A DNA stretch of 64,000 nt from Cordilura impudica (GCA_963682025.1 OY821520.1:185981758-186045757); one strand, 5' to 3'. Shown: positions 10,838-21,415, counted from the stretch's first letter. The notes: generated from the letters alone by a model not told the origin. Numbers and translations: made by a program.

Positions 10838-13010
10838 GAAAATAATACTTACTTTTTCACGTAAAGACCTGAGTAGTATCTTCAACCATAAGTCGGCAAT
10901 AAGGGCAGTTGAAATTTTTACGTCGGCATATAGTTTAAGATTGCATTCATTACATATCTTTAGGTGTTTGCAAGGCAGCAGAACAATATTTGAAGTGTTG
11001 TCTTCATAAACTAAACATTCATTTCCATTATTTGAAGACACTATATCAAGTTCTTCATCCGATAATTCATCATCGGAAGGATCTTCTTTGTATATATCAA
11101 GTTCTGGAACCATGTTAACACAAATCTCGTTATTTTCATAGACTATGCGGGAAAGAAATGACGCCACTGTTATTTTTTCTTGCTCCAACAGAAGAGTTGC
11201 TTCTTTTATTTTGTTGTTCTGTTCGAGACTGCCCTTTCGTTTCTTCTTAGAAAGCGATCCTGCATTTCGCACATCATGAAAAAGTGTCTACTTTTAATGA
11301 ACTCTTCGTCTCGAATAACACGTAAGAATTTAAAAAATTACGATTTTTTTGATTGTGTACGCTGAAATTCTAGCAGCCAAACTAAAAAGCCAAACTGAAA
11401 TTCTTGCAGCCAAACTGGAAATGATACTTTATGGAAAATACATACATAAATATATTTATATGAATGAATATAAGTGATGAAATTGCCTTTTGCTTCCAAT
11501 GACTTTCACAAAATTTAAAAAATGGTAAAAATAAGTTTTCGTTATCCATCAAAAATATTTTAGTTTTCATTTCCAAAAATGCAATTCGTATTATTTCTGG
11601 CGGCAGTAATGCAAGTGCCAAAATTTTGTGGTAAAACAATGATGCGTTCTTAAACGATTTTATATATTGTAGCAATAAATTTCTCTTACACATATTTCGC
11701 TAAATTGTCTGACAAAAATGAAACCTAGAAATAAATGTAATTAGTTTGATGAAAAAAAAATTTTTTTTTTTCGATATCTTTTGAAAATAAAAAAAATACA
11801 TTCATTTTGAAATGTTTTTCCACAATTTAAAGTTACCGAAGGTGAGTAGGTAGCGTGCTCGCCTATTATGCGGGGGTCGTGGGTTCGATTCCCACCAGAG
11901 GTCTGTCGCTGCAAAAAAAAAAAACTAGCCAAATTAGAATCTGCAGACGAGCCACTCGGCTTCGCGGAACTACGCGAAAAAAAAATATATTTAAAAAAAA
12001 AAAAAAAAATTGAGAGTTTAAATACTGACCAGCATTCCAGAAGTTTTGCTCGCGGATAAACCAAATTAACTGTTTTTCTCATTCCTTGTTCGTAATCAGT
12101 TATAAATATACATGGATCCATATCAAATGTATTTTCTTTAATATAATGAAAGAGAGCACTGTATATTTCATATGTTTTTTTTATTCATTAGAACAAAAAA
12201 AAAAACAGTGGAAAAATCTAAAGCGAAAAAATAGATTGTCATATTAATTGCTATAGGTACCGGAATTATTTGATCTCTTCAAAATATTCAATATAAAAGC
12301 TGTTTAAAACATCCTTGAGGTACAATATTAAACGTTGCATCCATAAAATACGTTCTTTTTGCGGCTGGAAGATTTTCCTTTATTAAATCAATTGTTTTGA
12401 ACGATGAAAACAAACAAATAGAATATTGTGCCTCTATTATCCATGCAGTAAAGAAGTGCCTTGTGTTTGTTTCATCTTTGGTTATTCCAAAACTCTTCTA
12501 AACGTTTTCAATATTGAAAGTTTCAATTACTTGAAGCGCATCTTTTGTTGACATGACCAAATTTTTGCTTACAATATACTTCTTATTTTTGAGAAAGCAA
12601 TATTTTTCGTCTCTTCTTGATTTCTAAATAAAAAATATTTTAAAAGATTAAATTTTAACATAATTGGTCTTACCTTTCACAAGTCTGCCGAAAAGATGCT
12701 CTAATAGAGCTCATAGAAGTCGTATCGCCTCCTAACGTGACCAATATTCTGGCAGTCGAGCTTTATTTCATTTAAAGCCTTCAACTCATTGTAGGCTGCT
12801 TCTTCAATCTTGTGATTGTGCTCCACATAGTTTTTGGCTAATACACACATTCCATCAGGAAGCAAATTTATTCTTGATTTGCATGTTTTTTGCCTACACT
12901 CATATTTTTTTGTATTTTTATATACCAATTTTTTTTAATATAATTTTTTGGTCCACCACGTACAATAATTTACTAGATCTTCTGTTACCAGAAATAATTT
13001 CAAAATCCAT
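10838..13010 (-). pseudogene. FLYWCH-MULE transposase with C-terminal RING finger (decayed)
   Basis: Read from 13010 downward. A likely start, MDFEIISGNRRSSK, leads after one indel into a FLYWCH-like finger (YECRQKTCKSR...YVEHNHK) at about 12924-12800. A 50-bp intron at 12624-12673 (GTAAGA...TTTAG) joins TTSMSSIRASFRQTCER to NQEETKNIAF in frame. Then LIKENLPAAKRTYFMDATF and NIVPQGCFKQLL (12420-12280), KTYEIYSALFHYIKEN and DPCIFITDYEQGMRKTVN (12170-12060), which are MULE transposase core motifs. LALLPPEIIRIAF (11620) and FFKFCESHWKQK follow. The C-terminal part shows CLVYEDNTSNIVLLPC, CKHLKICNEC and, one base out of frame, NCPYCRLMVEDTTQVFT: a RING finger whose second Cys is Tyr and whose last CPxC pair is frameshifted away. 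Multiple stops and a SINE insertion make it non-functional. Joining of the RING to the transposase as one protein is inferred from shared strand and spacing. Confidence 0.8.
11837..12013 (+). mobile_element. tRNA-derived SINE, copy 1
   Basis: A tRNA-like head (GAGTAGGTAGCGTGCTCGCC, then an anticodon-like arm and GTGGGTTCGATTCCCACCAG with a B box at about 11882-11892) is followed by a unique body (CTGTCGCTGC, A-run, ACTAGCCAAATTAGAATCTG, CGAGCCACTCGGCTTCGCGG) and a poly-A tail near 12000. The same head and body recur at 46543-46735 on the other strand, which proves a mobile family. It splits the MULE transposase right after its AKLLECW motif. Confidence 0.85.
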
Positions 13011-13804
13011 GGCAATTTATTTACACGTTCACTCAACGACTTAATCTCACAAACTGATCTCTTTGTAACATTTTAATTATTGCTTTTGCAGTACGTACAG
13101 TAATTGTAACGGTATTTATCATGAATTCTTGAAGAATGTTGATTTTAGAGAAAATTAAATAACACCCTTAAAATAATATTGGGATATTATTTAATTTTTT
13201 GAAAAAAATGAAAATGAAATAAAATCCCGAAAAAGGAAATAACACCCCATATATCTTTGTTGTTGTGTTATTAACAATTTTTTTGGGGCCTTATTTCATT
13301 TTTGTTTTGGGGCCTTATTTCCTAGGGCTTTTTTTCATACCGCCGCTGGGAGGGTTTTTCGAAATTTCAATTTTTATCTTTGTAAGATGAAAAATATTAA
13401 CAAATTTTACTAGTTTCCAAAAAAATAAAAAATCGATCTCTATCATTTTATTGATAGAGTTAGAAATTAATCTCGCTCAAAATCAAATATTTTTACTTTA
13501 TATAAAGCAAAAACATTGGCACATATGTTTCAAAAATTGATCTATATTCTGCATGACAGGGATGTTTCAGGTCGAGTCAGCAACCCTCATCAGTAACCAA
13601 ACGCAGTACATAATTTGTTTGGTTAAATTCCTATATCTTTGCTGTGAAACCAATGCAATGAGAATCCAACCTTCTCCAATATAACAAATAAAATATAAAA
13701 CAACTTTGAAACAAATATGTTTGCATATGAGTCTACATTGCAGACTACAATATACGTATTTGTTTTTGTCTGATGAGGGTTGGTAACTCGATCCGAAACA
13801 TATG

Positions 13805-15065
13805 TAAAGGGTCCGCCATCTTACGTTTTTTTTCAACTAGTGCTTATTTCGTGAATGGTAACCCTTAGCTCACGTCTGATTTGACAGATAATTAGTTTTT
13901 TCCTTCCGCTGGATGAATATGGTTGTGTATACGCTTGAACAACGCTGGGAAATATTGCGACATTACTTTGAAAATCATGGTAATGTTGCAGAATGTGTGC
14001 GAAAATTGCGTACGGATTTTGGAAGAAGAGAAGCACCGTCAGCTCCGTATGTTTGTTATCTTGTGAAAAAAGTGAAAGAAACTGGCATCCTCATCGATAA
14101 ACCAAAGCGTAAAAAGCCAAAAACAGTGCGTACACCCGAGAATATTGCTGCTATGGCAAAAAGTGTGCGTGAAGCGCCATCAACATCAATTCACCGTCGT
14201 TCTCAAGAATTGAATATTTCGGAGGCATCATTGAGACGAATTTTGCATAAAGACAGACCTTGGTATGACGCCATACAAAGTCCAATTGGTTCAGGAGTTG
14301 AAGCCAACTGACCATCCACTGCGTTTTCGCTTCGCTAAGTGGGCCTGCGATCGACTTACAGAAGATGCCGATTTTGCAAAAAAAAATCATCTTTTCAGAT
14401 GAAGCTCATTTTGATCTTGGCGGCTATGTAAACAAGCAAAATTGTCGCATTTGGGGCACAGAAAATCCGCACGCATACATTGAAAAGCCGATACACCCAA
14501 AACGAGTCACTGTTTGGTGCGTATTTTGGTCCAGAGGCATAATTGGGCAATTTATCTTCGAAAATGAGCAAGGAGTGGCCGTTACAGTCAATGGCGATCG
14601 TTATCGGGCCATGCTGAACGAATTTTTGTTCACAAAAATTGAAGAGCAGGATATTGGCAACATTTGGTTTCAACAGGACGGCGCTACGTGCCACACAGTC
14701 GAAGCTACACTCGATGTTTTGCGCACTGTTTTTGAAGATCGCATTATCAGCCGCAGAGCTGATGTCGTTTGGCCACGTCGGAGCTGCGATTTGACACCGT
14801 TGGACTATTATTTGTGGGGTGCCCTCAAAGATAAGTGTTACGCCAACAAGCCAGAGACAATTGACGCTTTAAAGGACAATATCCGTGAAGCCATTGGTGA
14901 AATACAGCTGCACACAATCGATAATGGCCAGCCGAGGCAGCCATTTGAATGAAATTATTTTCCATTATTAACCGGAAGGATGGTACTTTCAAATAAAAAA
15001 AGAAATATTCAGTAGTTTTTTTTTATAGCATTTTCAAAAAAAAAAGTTATTTGGCGGACCCTTTA
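13805..15065 (+). mobile_element. Tc1/mariner element with DD41D transposase
   Basis: Both ends carry the terminal inverted repeat AAGGGTCCGCCA (13807 on) and TGGCGGACCCTT (ending 15063), flanked on each side by TA, the canonical target duplication of the superfamily (13805-13806 and 15064-15065). Element length is 1257 bp. It encodes one transposase relic in between and sits in the right arm of the palindromic MITE. Confidence 0.95.
13913..14970 (+). pseudogene. Mariner-type DD41D transposase, frameshifted
   Basis: The N-terminal half (13913-14275) carries the paired HTH DNA-binding region (YTLEQRWEILRHYFENHG..., SIHRRSQELNISEASLRRIL). The catalytic half (14365-14952) has IIFSDEAHFDLGG (first Asp), FQQDGATCHT (second Asp) and DLTPLDYYLW (third Asp). 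Counting from the second Asp to the Asp of TPLD gives 41 intervening residues, so DD41D. Breaks: a 4-bp AGAC duplication near 14250 shifts the frame; an extra A in the A-run near 14378 shifts it again; a deletion of roughly 40 bp near 14923 shifts the last residues, whose original frame (MASRGSHLNEIIFHY, stop about 14970) is still readable. The protein would have cut and pasted the element in the nucleus; this copy is dead but recently so, since damage is confined to three indels. Confidence 0.92.
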
Positions 15066-15150
15066 TAACCTGTCATGCAGAATACAGATCAATATTTTTA
15101 ACAAATGTGTCAATATTTTTTTGCTTTATTTAAAGTAAAAACATTGTGGG

Positions 15151-15594
15151 AGAAACGCTTTAAAGTTTTGAGTACCAAAAAATTTGGAATAAAACGTGGC
15201 TATACTTCCGATTAGGTCACCACTTAAACCGCTGTATGTGTCTTCGTTAGTTTTGCTCCGATTCATCTCAAATTTTCACACAATATTCTGCTCTTACTCT
15301 TATCAATAAACCATTCGTTCACATGTACCAAAAAAAAAAAAATATATTGACAACATAATATTAATACTAATGATGACTTTTTTTTTATCATAGTTTCGAA
15401 TATGTGGGCGAAGTAAAGCTGCGGAAAAAGTGATATAAAAAAATTTACAATATTTAAAAATTTATTTTTATTTTATTGTTGATCATCATTCCTATACGTT
15501 ACCCTACTAAATATATATTCTATTTCGTTAGATGTGCCTGGAAAAAACTTTCATATGATAGATATTTGTATATCTTTCATTGGAACAAATTTAA
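15151..15594. other. Non-coding stretch between repeats
   Basis: Contains ACGTGGCTATACTTCCGATTAG and AATTTTCACACAATATTCTG blocks that look like degenerate repeat, but no second copy was found here. No gene seen. Confidence 0.4.
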
Positions 15595-16215
15595 AAAAGG
15601 TTTAGTCTGTCTAGACCGACTATACATTATCCTTTCCATGAGTTTTAGATATAACTTTCCTGGGATAATAATTGAATAAGAATAAGAATAAACCAAATTT
15701 TAGTGCCGTTGTTATTAGTTTGTGGCGTGATGATATGAAAAAGTTCACACAGTATGCTATTTGTATATGTTCGACATATGTTTCTCAAAAACATAAAAAC
15801 CAAATTTTAGAAAGAAAATGTTTTTTGTTCTTTGACTAAAAATGGCTCTACAGGTTTTATATTTGAACTAATGATTAACGGGTGACTAAAAATACATAAA
15901 CCAAATTTTACCGATATATACGATGATCTGTATCTTACAGTAATTTAACCTTAATATCAGATTAAGGCGGCGTTTTTTTGAATGGAGGCTAGGCGTGCAC
16001 GTACACAATTTCAAAGCCGTCTTATACTTATATTCCAAATTTCATCAGAGAATATGTATATTTACGAACTGTAGTTTGATTATAAGGTTTGCATGGACAC
16101 ACATGCAGACAAGCAGACGGTCTGAAGTCTCTAAATCACTTCAGAAAGTGTTTTCAATCAAGGTTGTTCTAGGTCAGATATTATTGGTAGAGACAAACAT
16201 TAGCACAAACTCCTT
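15595..16215 (+). repeat. Degenerate family B copy
   Basis: Follows the order of intact family B copies: GTCTGTCTAGACCGACTATA (half-eroded palindrome) at about 15605, AACCAAATTTTAGTG, GATATGAAAAAGTTCA, ACATAAACCAAATTTTACCGA, TTACGAACTGTAGTTTGAT, a worn GACA microsatellite and AGAAAGTG. Heavily diverged, so an old insertion. Confidence 0.6.
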
Positions 16216-16336
16216 ATAACCTAACTGTAGAATTGTAGGGATTATAAATACATTTTTAAAAACGGTTTAGTTAAATAACGGTTATCGTTAGAACTGGGGA
16301 AATTTGGGAATGAAAGTCAGGTCGCAAATATAACAA

Positions 16337-16687
16337 GTAAGAAAATTCTATAACAAAATGTCACTTATTTTTCACTTTGATAGATTTAAGTGGATATCGG
16401 AAAACAGCTTTATATGGGTGTACTAAACACACATAATAATCTGGACCTTATGGCAATTTAAGTCGACCTCTTAGAGGTCATTTGTATAGGCCTATGCAGA
16501 GATTTCCAGCAATTGTCATTAAAATATGTTCATATTTGCGACCTGTTGTTTGATTACAAATATACATGGACAGACAGAAAACGGACGACGTACATCGACA
16601 AATCGACTCAGAAAATTATTATGGTGTAAGGTATAACTATATCGGTCATAGCACAATCGCTATTAAAATTGAAAAATCGATCCATCG
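16337..16687 (+). repeat. Family B fragments flanking the Transib insertion
   Basis: 16337-16640 is a plus-oriented, internally shortened family B copy (ACAAGTAAGAAAATTCTATA...TTTGCGACCTGTTGTTTGAT...GACAGAC...). About 16650-16687 is a minus-oriented internal piece (CAATCGCTATTAAAATTG, AATCGATCCATCG). The latter appears to continue after the Transib element at 20918 (GGTCAGATCTAG), so Transib landed inside family B DNA. Confidence 0.6.
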
Positions 16688-16920
16688 CACAGTGTTCGAT
16701 TTTCAAAATTAGGAGGACAAAACCCCAAAAATAAATTATAAAAAAGAATAAGTTGTTTTTTTTCAGTGGTTTTAGTTGGAATTTAATATTGTAAGCATAT
16801 AACGGTATTAAGAATTATATGCAAAGGTTACAAAAGAAAAACAATTAATTCCGCTCGAAAATAATTCTAAGTTTAGATGTCAATTAATAGTTCCCTGTGT
16901 TAAATATTTCAAAAGTGTCT

Positions 16921-17703
16921 TTATACCCTATACCACTATGTGGTTTGGGTATAATGACTTTGTGCTGCTGTTTGTAACAACCAAAAATATTTGACCTAGA
17001 CCCATCTTTAATTATACCGATCGAATCAGAATCACTTTCTGAGTTGATTTAACAATGTCCGTCCGTCCGTCCGTCCGTCTGTGTGTCCATGTAAAGCTTG
17101 TAATCAAACTGCAGGTCGCAAATATGAATATATTTTGATGAAATTTGGCATATAAGCTTTTATCGGCCATGGGATGAACGCTATTGAAATTGGTGAGAAT
17201 CGGTCCATGTTCAGACCTAGCGCCCATACAAATTACCCATATGAAATCGACATAAATTGCCATAAGATCCAAATTGTCATATAGATCTTACTCAAATTGA
17301 GTTTGTATGCGTTCATTACATCCACTATTGAGTAATTCAAAAATGATCCCTTTGACCCCATATAGAGCTGCTTCCCGATCTTCACTTAAATCTATTAAAA
17401 AACAAAAATATTGCACTGATTCTTCTCAAATTTTGTTTGTACATATTTTTGCAACATACAAGACACTTTACCAAACATGATCAGGATCGGTCCATTTTTG
17501 GACCTAGTCCATTTATAGGTATAGCATCCGATATGAACTTTTTCATATCTGCAGCCAAAAAAATTAATAAAAATCCCACTCAAATTTGGTTTTTGCTTAT
17601 TTTCAATGTCCAGTTAGTTGGGCCTAAGAGATAGGGTTTCTAAACGCATGGTATAGGGTATCGTATAGTCGGTCTAGACCGACTATAATTTTCTTACTTG
17701 TTT
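16921..17703 (-). mobile_element. Full-length family B element nested in Transib (left)
   Basis: Complete copy, about 780 bp. On the given strand it starts TTATACCCTATACCACTATG, then carries the (GTCC)n run at 17060-17083, and ends with the perfect palindrome around 17665-17688 (half-site TATAGTCGGTCT) followed by AATTTTCTTACTTG. The core next to the microsatellite places it in the mini-me type. Low divergence from the copy at 19875 suggests young insertions. Confidence 0.85.
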
Positions 17704-17918
17704 TTATTAAGATAATTACTATTTTTTATGTAAAGACTATAAAGCTTATACTTATTTAAACAAAGGTAACTTTAGTATACATAAATATATTATTATTATT
17801 ATTTAAAACAAAAACAAAATCCGTAGACTAAAACTTTCTACTGCCATTAGATGCCGTTTATCTATTAATCGTTTTGGAATCTATGGACCTTGCTTTAAAA
17901 GAAATATAAAAAGTTTTT

Positions 17919-19780
17919 TTGCCTGAAACTGCCTCCGCTGAACAATTTTTTTCAATCAACATGGCGTCTTCCACAATTTTTCGTAACAAACTTTTTCACG
18001 TATGGCTATCCACTGCCAAGAATGACCGAATCAATCTTATATTCGACTTCTCTTCATCAAATTTCGTTGAAAGCTCAACAAGCATAATACAATATGATAA
18101 ATTAAAGTCTTTTTGTGTCAATATATGCAGCAAATTTAAAAAAAAAATAGATAAAGGCTAATAGAACAAAACCTCGATTCCTCCATGATAATAACGATTG
18201 ACTAGTTGTTTTAATAGGTTATTCTTATTTTACAATAAATTCTGCACAACAAAATAATGCAGTGGGCAGGCCAAAAAAAAAAAAACTTTGAAGTTTGTAG
18301 CCAAAGAAGCAGGAGAAGGAAAGTAGCAGAGTTGACTAGTACCGAGGATAATGATGAGCTGCTGATGGCAGATGAAATAAAAATGCGATCCGCTGGAAAG
18401 CGTAATTCAGCTGGAATAGTAAAAGAATTAGAATTAGAATTTAGCTTCACCACAAAGGGGTACTGCCATAAAAAAAACTAAGGTCAAACACTGATTTGGA
18501 TTTAGATTTATCCACAAATAAGTATCGAACGCTTAAACAACATACAAAGCATTTTAATCGAGCCTCATATCCTTCTTATTAATTAGTTAAGACCTCAGAA
18601 GAGCTGTGCTATCGACAAAACATAACAGTAACCGAGTCTTATGCAGCAATAGAATTGCAGTCGTAATAAACCACACGATTTTAAGGTTGTGCCCGTGTTA
18701 CAGTGCCTTTATAATAAGCCAAATGGGCACATGCATTGTTCAAATGTGGATGTGATTGAGCTAATCAAAGTCTTTAGAAGTGACTAGAGGAAGACAGCAG
18801 TGATGAAAATTTGTTTAGCATTTCTTTAGTACCCATACAAATGTATTTAATTAATGAAAATGAAGAGAAAACTGTAATTTATGAAAACACATCACCCAAT
18901 TCTTCACGCCATTGTCGACATATTAAATTAATATTTGCGAAGGAGACTACTGATTTGATAAAAAGCGAGGTGGAATGTATTAAGGAACAAATACCAAAAC
19001 TGCTTCCAACTGAAGTTAGTCTTGCTACGAAAAATGCTATGCACCATACTGTTTCCATAAAACCAAAATTAATTTTATGCATGCTTGATGGAAAAGTGTG
19101 TACAGCTTTATCGAACTACAGTTAATCATAGACTTGTTATGTGTGTGTAGCTAAGCCTTCAAAGATGAATAATTCCTCCGCTCTGTCGCAAAAAAGGTTA
19201 GATCATGAAGTTTTGGAGCTTGTCACCTTTATATTCTTTGATAAGGTTTATGGAGTGTTTACTGCACATAACTTACCGGATGGATATAAAAACATGGCAA
19301 GTTAGAGGTGAAGATAATAAAAAAAGAGTTAAGCAAAAAAAAAATTGCCATTAAAGATAAGTTTAAATCAAAGATGGGATTATTGATAGACGTGCCAAAG
19401 CGAACATCAGGAAATACTAACGATGGAAATACGGCTGGTATTACATGCCTGTCAGTGCGCACAAAGTTCTTTGGCATGGCAAAATAATAATTCAACATTG
19501 TATCCTTCCAATTGGACAGTTATCAGAAGAAGCTCAGGAGTCGAGGAATAAGGATAATAGACATATATACTTCAGTTTACATGGAAAACTTCACGGACAG
19601 AAACGAATACAGATTTGAAAAGAAGGCTGTTAATATCATCAGATCCTCCATATATTTGCAGTTTGAGAACTCAAGTCAAGTATGGAGTTTTAAACCCAAA
19701 TATTTTGAAACTATTGGAAAATATGGTAGATTCTGATAGTGAAAATGAATAGGACACTAGTGGTACAGATTCTACATGAT
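17919..19780 (+). pseudogene. Transib transposase (RAG1-core relative), broken
   Basis: Pieces of one DDE transposase in order. At 17919-18161 a weak N-terminal segment (KLKSFCVNICSKFKKKIDKG). At 18290-18440 SRRRKVAELTSTEDNDELL and MRSAGKRNSAGIVKELELEF. At 18580-18670 YPSY...NITVTESYAAIELQS. At 18811-19125 NSSRHCRHIKLIFAKET and ILCMLDGKVCTALS. At 19262-19320 LHITYRMDIKTWQVRGEDNKK. At 19365-19420 MGLLIDVPKRTSGNTNDGNT. At 19500-19556 CILPIGQLSEEAQESRNKD, the region of the family's catalytic Glu. A Ser/Asp-rich C-terminus follows (VDSDSENE, about 19730). The SSTR.CRP-like, MxDGKV, YRxDxxxWxxRGE and LSEEAQEARNKD blocks are signature motifs of Transib. Numerous stops and frameshifts and a deletion between 19420 and 19460 kill it. 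The family shares ancestry with vertebrate RAG1. Confidence 0.9.
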
Positions 19781-20670
19781 TTTCTCCATTTAGCTCCTTT
19801 GCTAATATTTGTTTTTTAAAAAATTAATTTTTATTTTATTATAAAGAAGGATAATTAGTTTTTTCTTTAGTTTTTATACCCTATACCACTATGTGGTTTG
19901 GCTATAATGACTTTATGCTGCTGTTTGTAACAACCAAAAATATTTGACATATACCCATCTTTAATTATACCGATCGAATCAGAATCACTATCTGATTCGA
20001 TTTAACAATATCCGTCCGTCCGTCTGTGTGTCCATGTAAAGCTTTTAATCAAACTGCAGGTCGCAAATATGAATATATTTTGATACAATTTGGCATATAA
20101 GCTTTTATCGGCCATGGGATGAACGGTATTGAAATTGGTGAGAATCGGTCCATGTTCAGACCTAGCCCCCATACAAATGACCCCTATGAAATCAACATAA
20201 ATATATTGCCATAAAATCCAAATTATCATACAAATCTTAGTCAAATTGGGTTTGTATGTATATATTACATCCATTAATCAGTATTCCAAAAATGATCCCT
20301 ATTGGACAACTCTTAGTCATATGCCCCATATAGAGCTGCTTCCCGATCTTAGCTAAAATCTATCAAAAAACAAAAATATTACACTGATCCTTCTCAAATT
20401 TTGTTTGTATATATTTTTGCAAAATACAAGAGACTTTACCAAACATGGTCAGGATCGGACCATTTTTGGGCCTAGTCCCCATAGGGATAAATCATCCGAT
20501 ATGAACTTTTCATATCTGCAGCTGAAAAAATTAATAAAAATCCCACTCAAATTTGGTTTATGCTTATTTTCTATATCCAGTTAGTTGGGCCTGAGAGATA
20601 GGGTCTCTAAACGCATGGTATAGGGTATCGTATATTCGGTCTAGACCGACTATAATTTTCTTACTTATTT
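19781..20670 (-). mobile_element. Full-length family B element nested in Transib (right)
   Basis: The element proper starts at about 19875 (TTATACCCTATACCAC) and ends near 20669 (ATTCGGTCTAGACCGACTATA, then AATTTTCTTACTT). It carries the shortened (GTCC)n run at 20010-20025 and all internal blocks of the 16921 copy in the same orientation. The approximately 95 bp before it are AT-rich Transib 3' sequence. Confidence 0.82.
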
Positions 20671-20922
20671 GTATTAAATTTGCTTTTAAAAATAAATAAA
20701 ATTGTCCAAAAAATTATTTTTATAATTTGTGTTTTTTTCCTATTTCACAAAAAAGGACGCATGAAAAGAAGGTGTGTCTGTCATCGGATTTCCCCAATTT
20801 TTTGACCAACTTTTCTCCAATGGGTTGAAAGTCTTCATGTCAAAAATCAACTTTGTACACCCTTTATTTTCAAACTTATTAATTTTGTCCTTCTATTTTA
20901 AAAAATCGAACACTGTGCATCG

Positions 20923-21149
20923 GTCAGATCTAGAACTCGAGATTGCCTTAAGTTGCTTCAAAATGCATCTATATTTTAACAAAATTTGGTTTACAATTGT
21001 TTATTAAACCCATTATTCAGGGTGGATGTTAGTTAGGGTATATTAGTTCCCATACCCAATTGATTTCAGACCTATCAAAACACAAGAAATTGTGTTTTAG
21101 AAATAAATAATATGGTAATAATGATCGATTAATTTTTCGAATCCGGTAT
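20923..21149. other. Short spacer, probably eroded family B sequence
   Basis: Starts GTCAGATCTAGAAC, which continues the family B piece interrupted by Transib. The rest (AACAAAATTTGGTTTACAATTG and onward) is too diverged to assign securely. No gene. Confidence 0.4.
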
Positions 21150-21415
21150 GAACTTTCGATATGAAATTTTATCGGAGTATCTTTACATTTTTGTACGTCA
21201 TTCCTCAACTATTTGGTCTAGAGGCTCCAAATTCAATATCGGTCTTCTGCAGATTATGACGAACATTCTAAGCTTAAGTAGTGGGATAGACAGACAGACG
21301 GACATCGCCAGATTGACTTCTCCTTTTATAAGGGTCAATAATATATATATGTATATTATAGGGTCTATGACCCACCAATTTTGTTTATTATTGTTTTTCG
21401 TCATATATTAACACT
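21150..21415 (+). repeat. Third mini-me-type repeat variant
   Basis: Contains GACAGACAGACGGACATCGC at 21288-21307, the core AGATTGACTTCTCC, TTATAAGGGTCAATAATATATA and TATAGGGTCTATGACCC, the same core layout as families A and B with different flanks. Confidence 0.6.

Larger units (their letters stand above)
10114..13339 (-). mobile_element. Mutator-like DNA transposon (MULE) with long subterminal repeats
   Basis: The ends are long, imperfect inverted repeats. The left end contains GGAAATAAGCCCCAAC near 10131 and several further 'GAAATAAG.CCC' words to about 10255. The right end contains the inverse (GGGGCCTTATTTC at 13275-13321, several repeats back to about 13160). The interior carries the transposase relic on the minus strand. 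The long repeated TIRs plus FLYWCH and MULE domains are typical of Mutator-like elements. A 9-bp target duplication could not be identified because the ends are eroded. A SINE is inserted at about 11837-12013. Confidence 0.75.
13487..15150. mobile_element. Palindromic MITE split by a mariner insertion
   Basis: The left arm (about 13487-13592) reads CTTTATATAAAGC...GATCTATATTCTGCATGACAGG...GTCGAGTCAGCAACCCTCATCAG. The right arm is its inverse, in two pieces: CTGATGAGGGTTGGTAACTC...CATATGTA at 13771-13806 and, beyond the mariner, TAACCTGTCATGCAGAATAC...TTTGCTTTATTTAAAG at 15066-15150. Removing 13807-15065 restores the arm exactly. No coding sequence of its own; outer limits are approximate. Confidence 0.75.
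16688..20917 (+). mobile_element. Transib DNA transposon (RAG1-like), with intact ends
   Basis: The left end starts CACAGTGTTCGATTTT at 16688; the right end is AAAATCGAACACTGTG ending at 20917. The inverted match extends about 40 bp inward (AGGAGGACAAAA versus its complement). It is flanked by an exact 5-bp direct repeat CATCG (16683-16687 and 20918-20922), as expected for Transib. CACAGTG is identical to the consensus heptamer of V(D)J recombination signals. A transposase relic lies at 17919-19780. Two family B copies (about 780 and 800 bp) are nested inside, so the original element was about 2.65 kb. Confidence 0.93.

Noticed and set aside
10838..11272. Independent host RING-finger gene
   Set aside because: It lies within the MULE termini on the transposase strand, follows the transposase C-terminal motifs, and its RING is frameshifted; a transposon gene relic is more likely, although not proven.
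11840..11905. tRNA gene
   Set aside because: The tRNA-like head has A- and B-box sequence but is followed by a SINE body and poly-A, and the same composite occurs at 46.6 kb; it is a SINE, not a functional tRNA.
17665..17690. Palindrome as a transcription-factor operator
   Set aside because: The same palindrome recurs at the same place in every full-length family B copy, so it is a structural end feature of the element.
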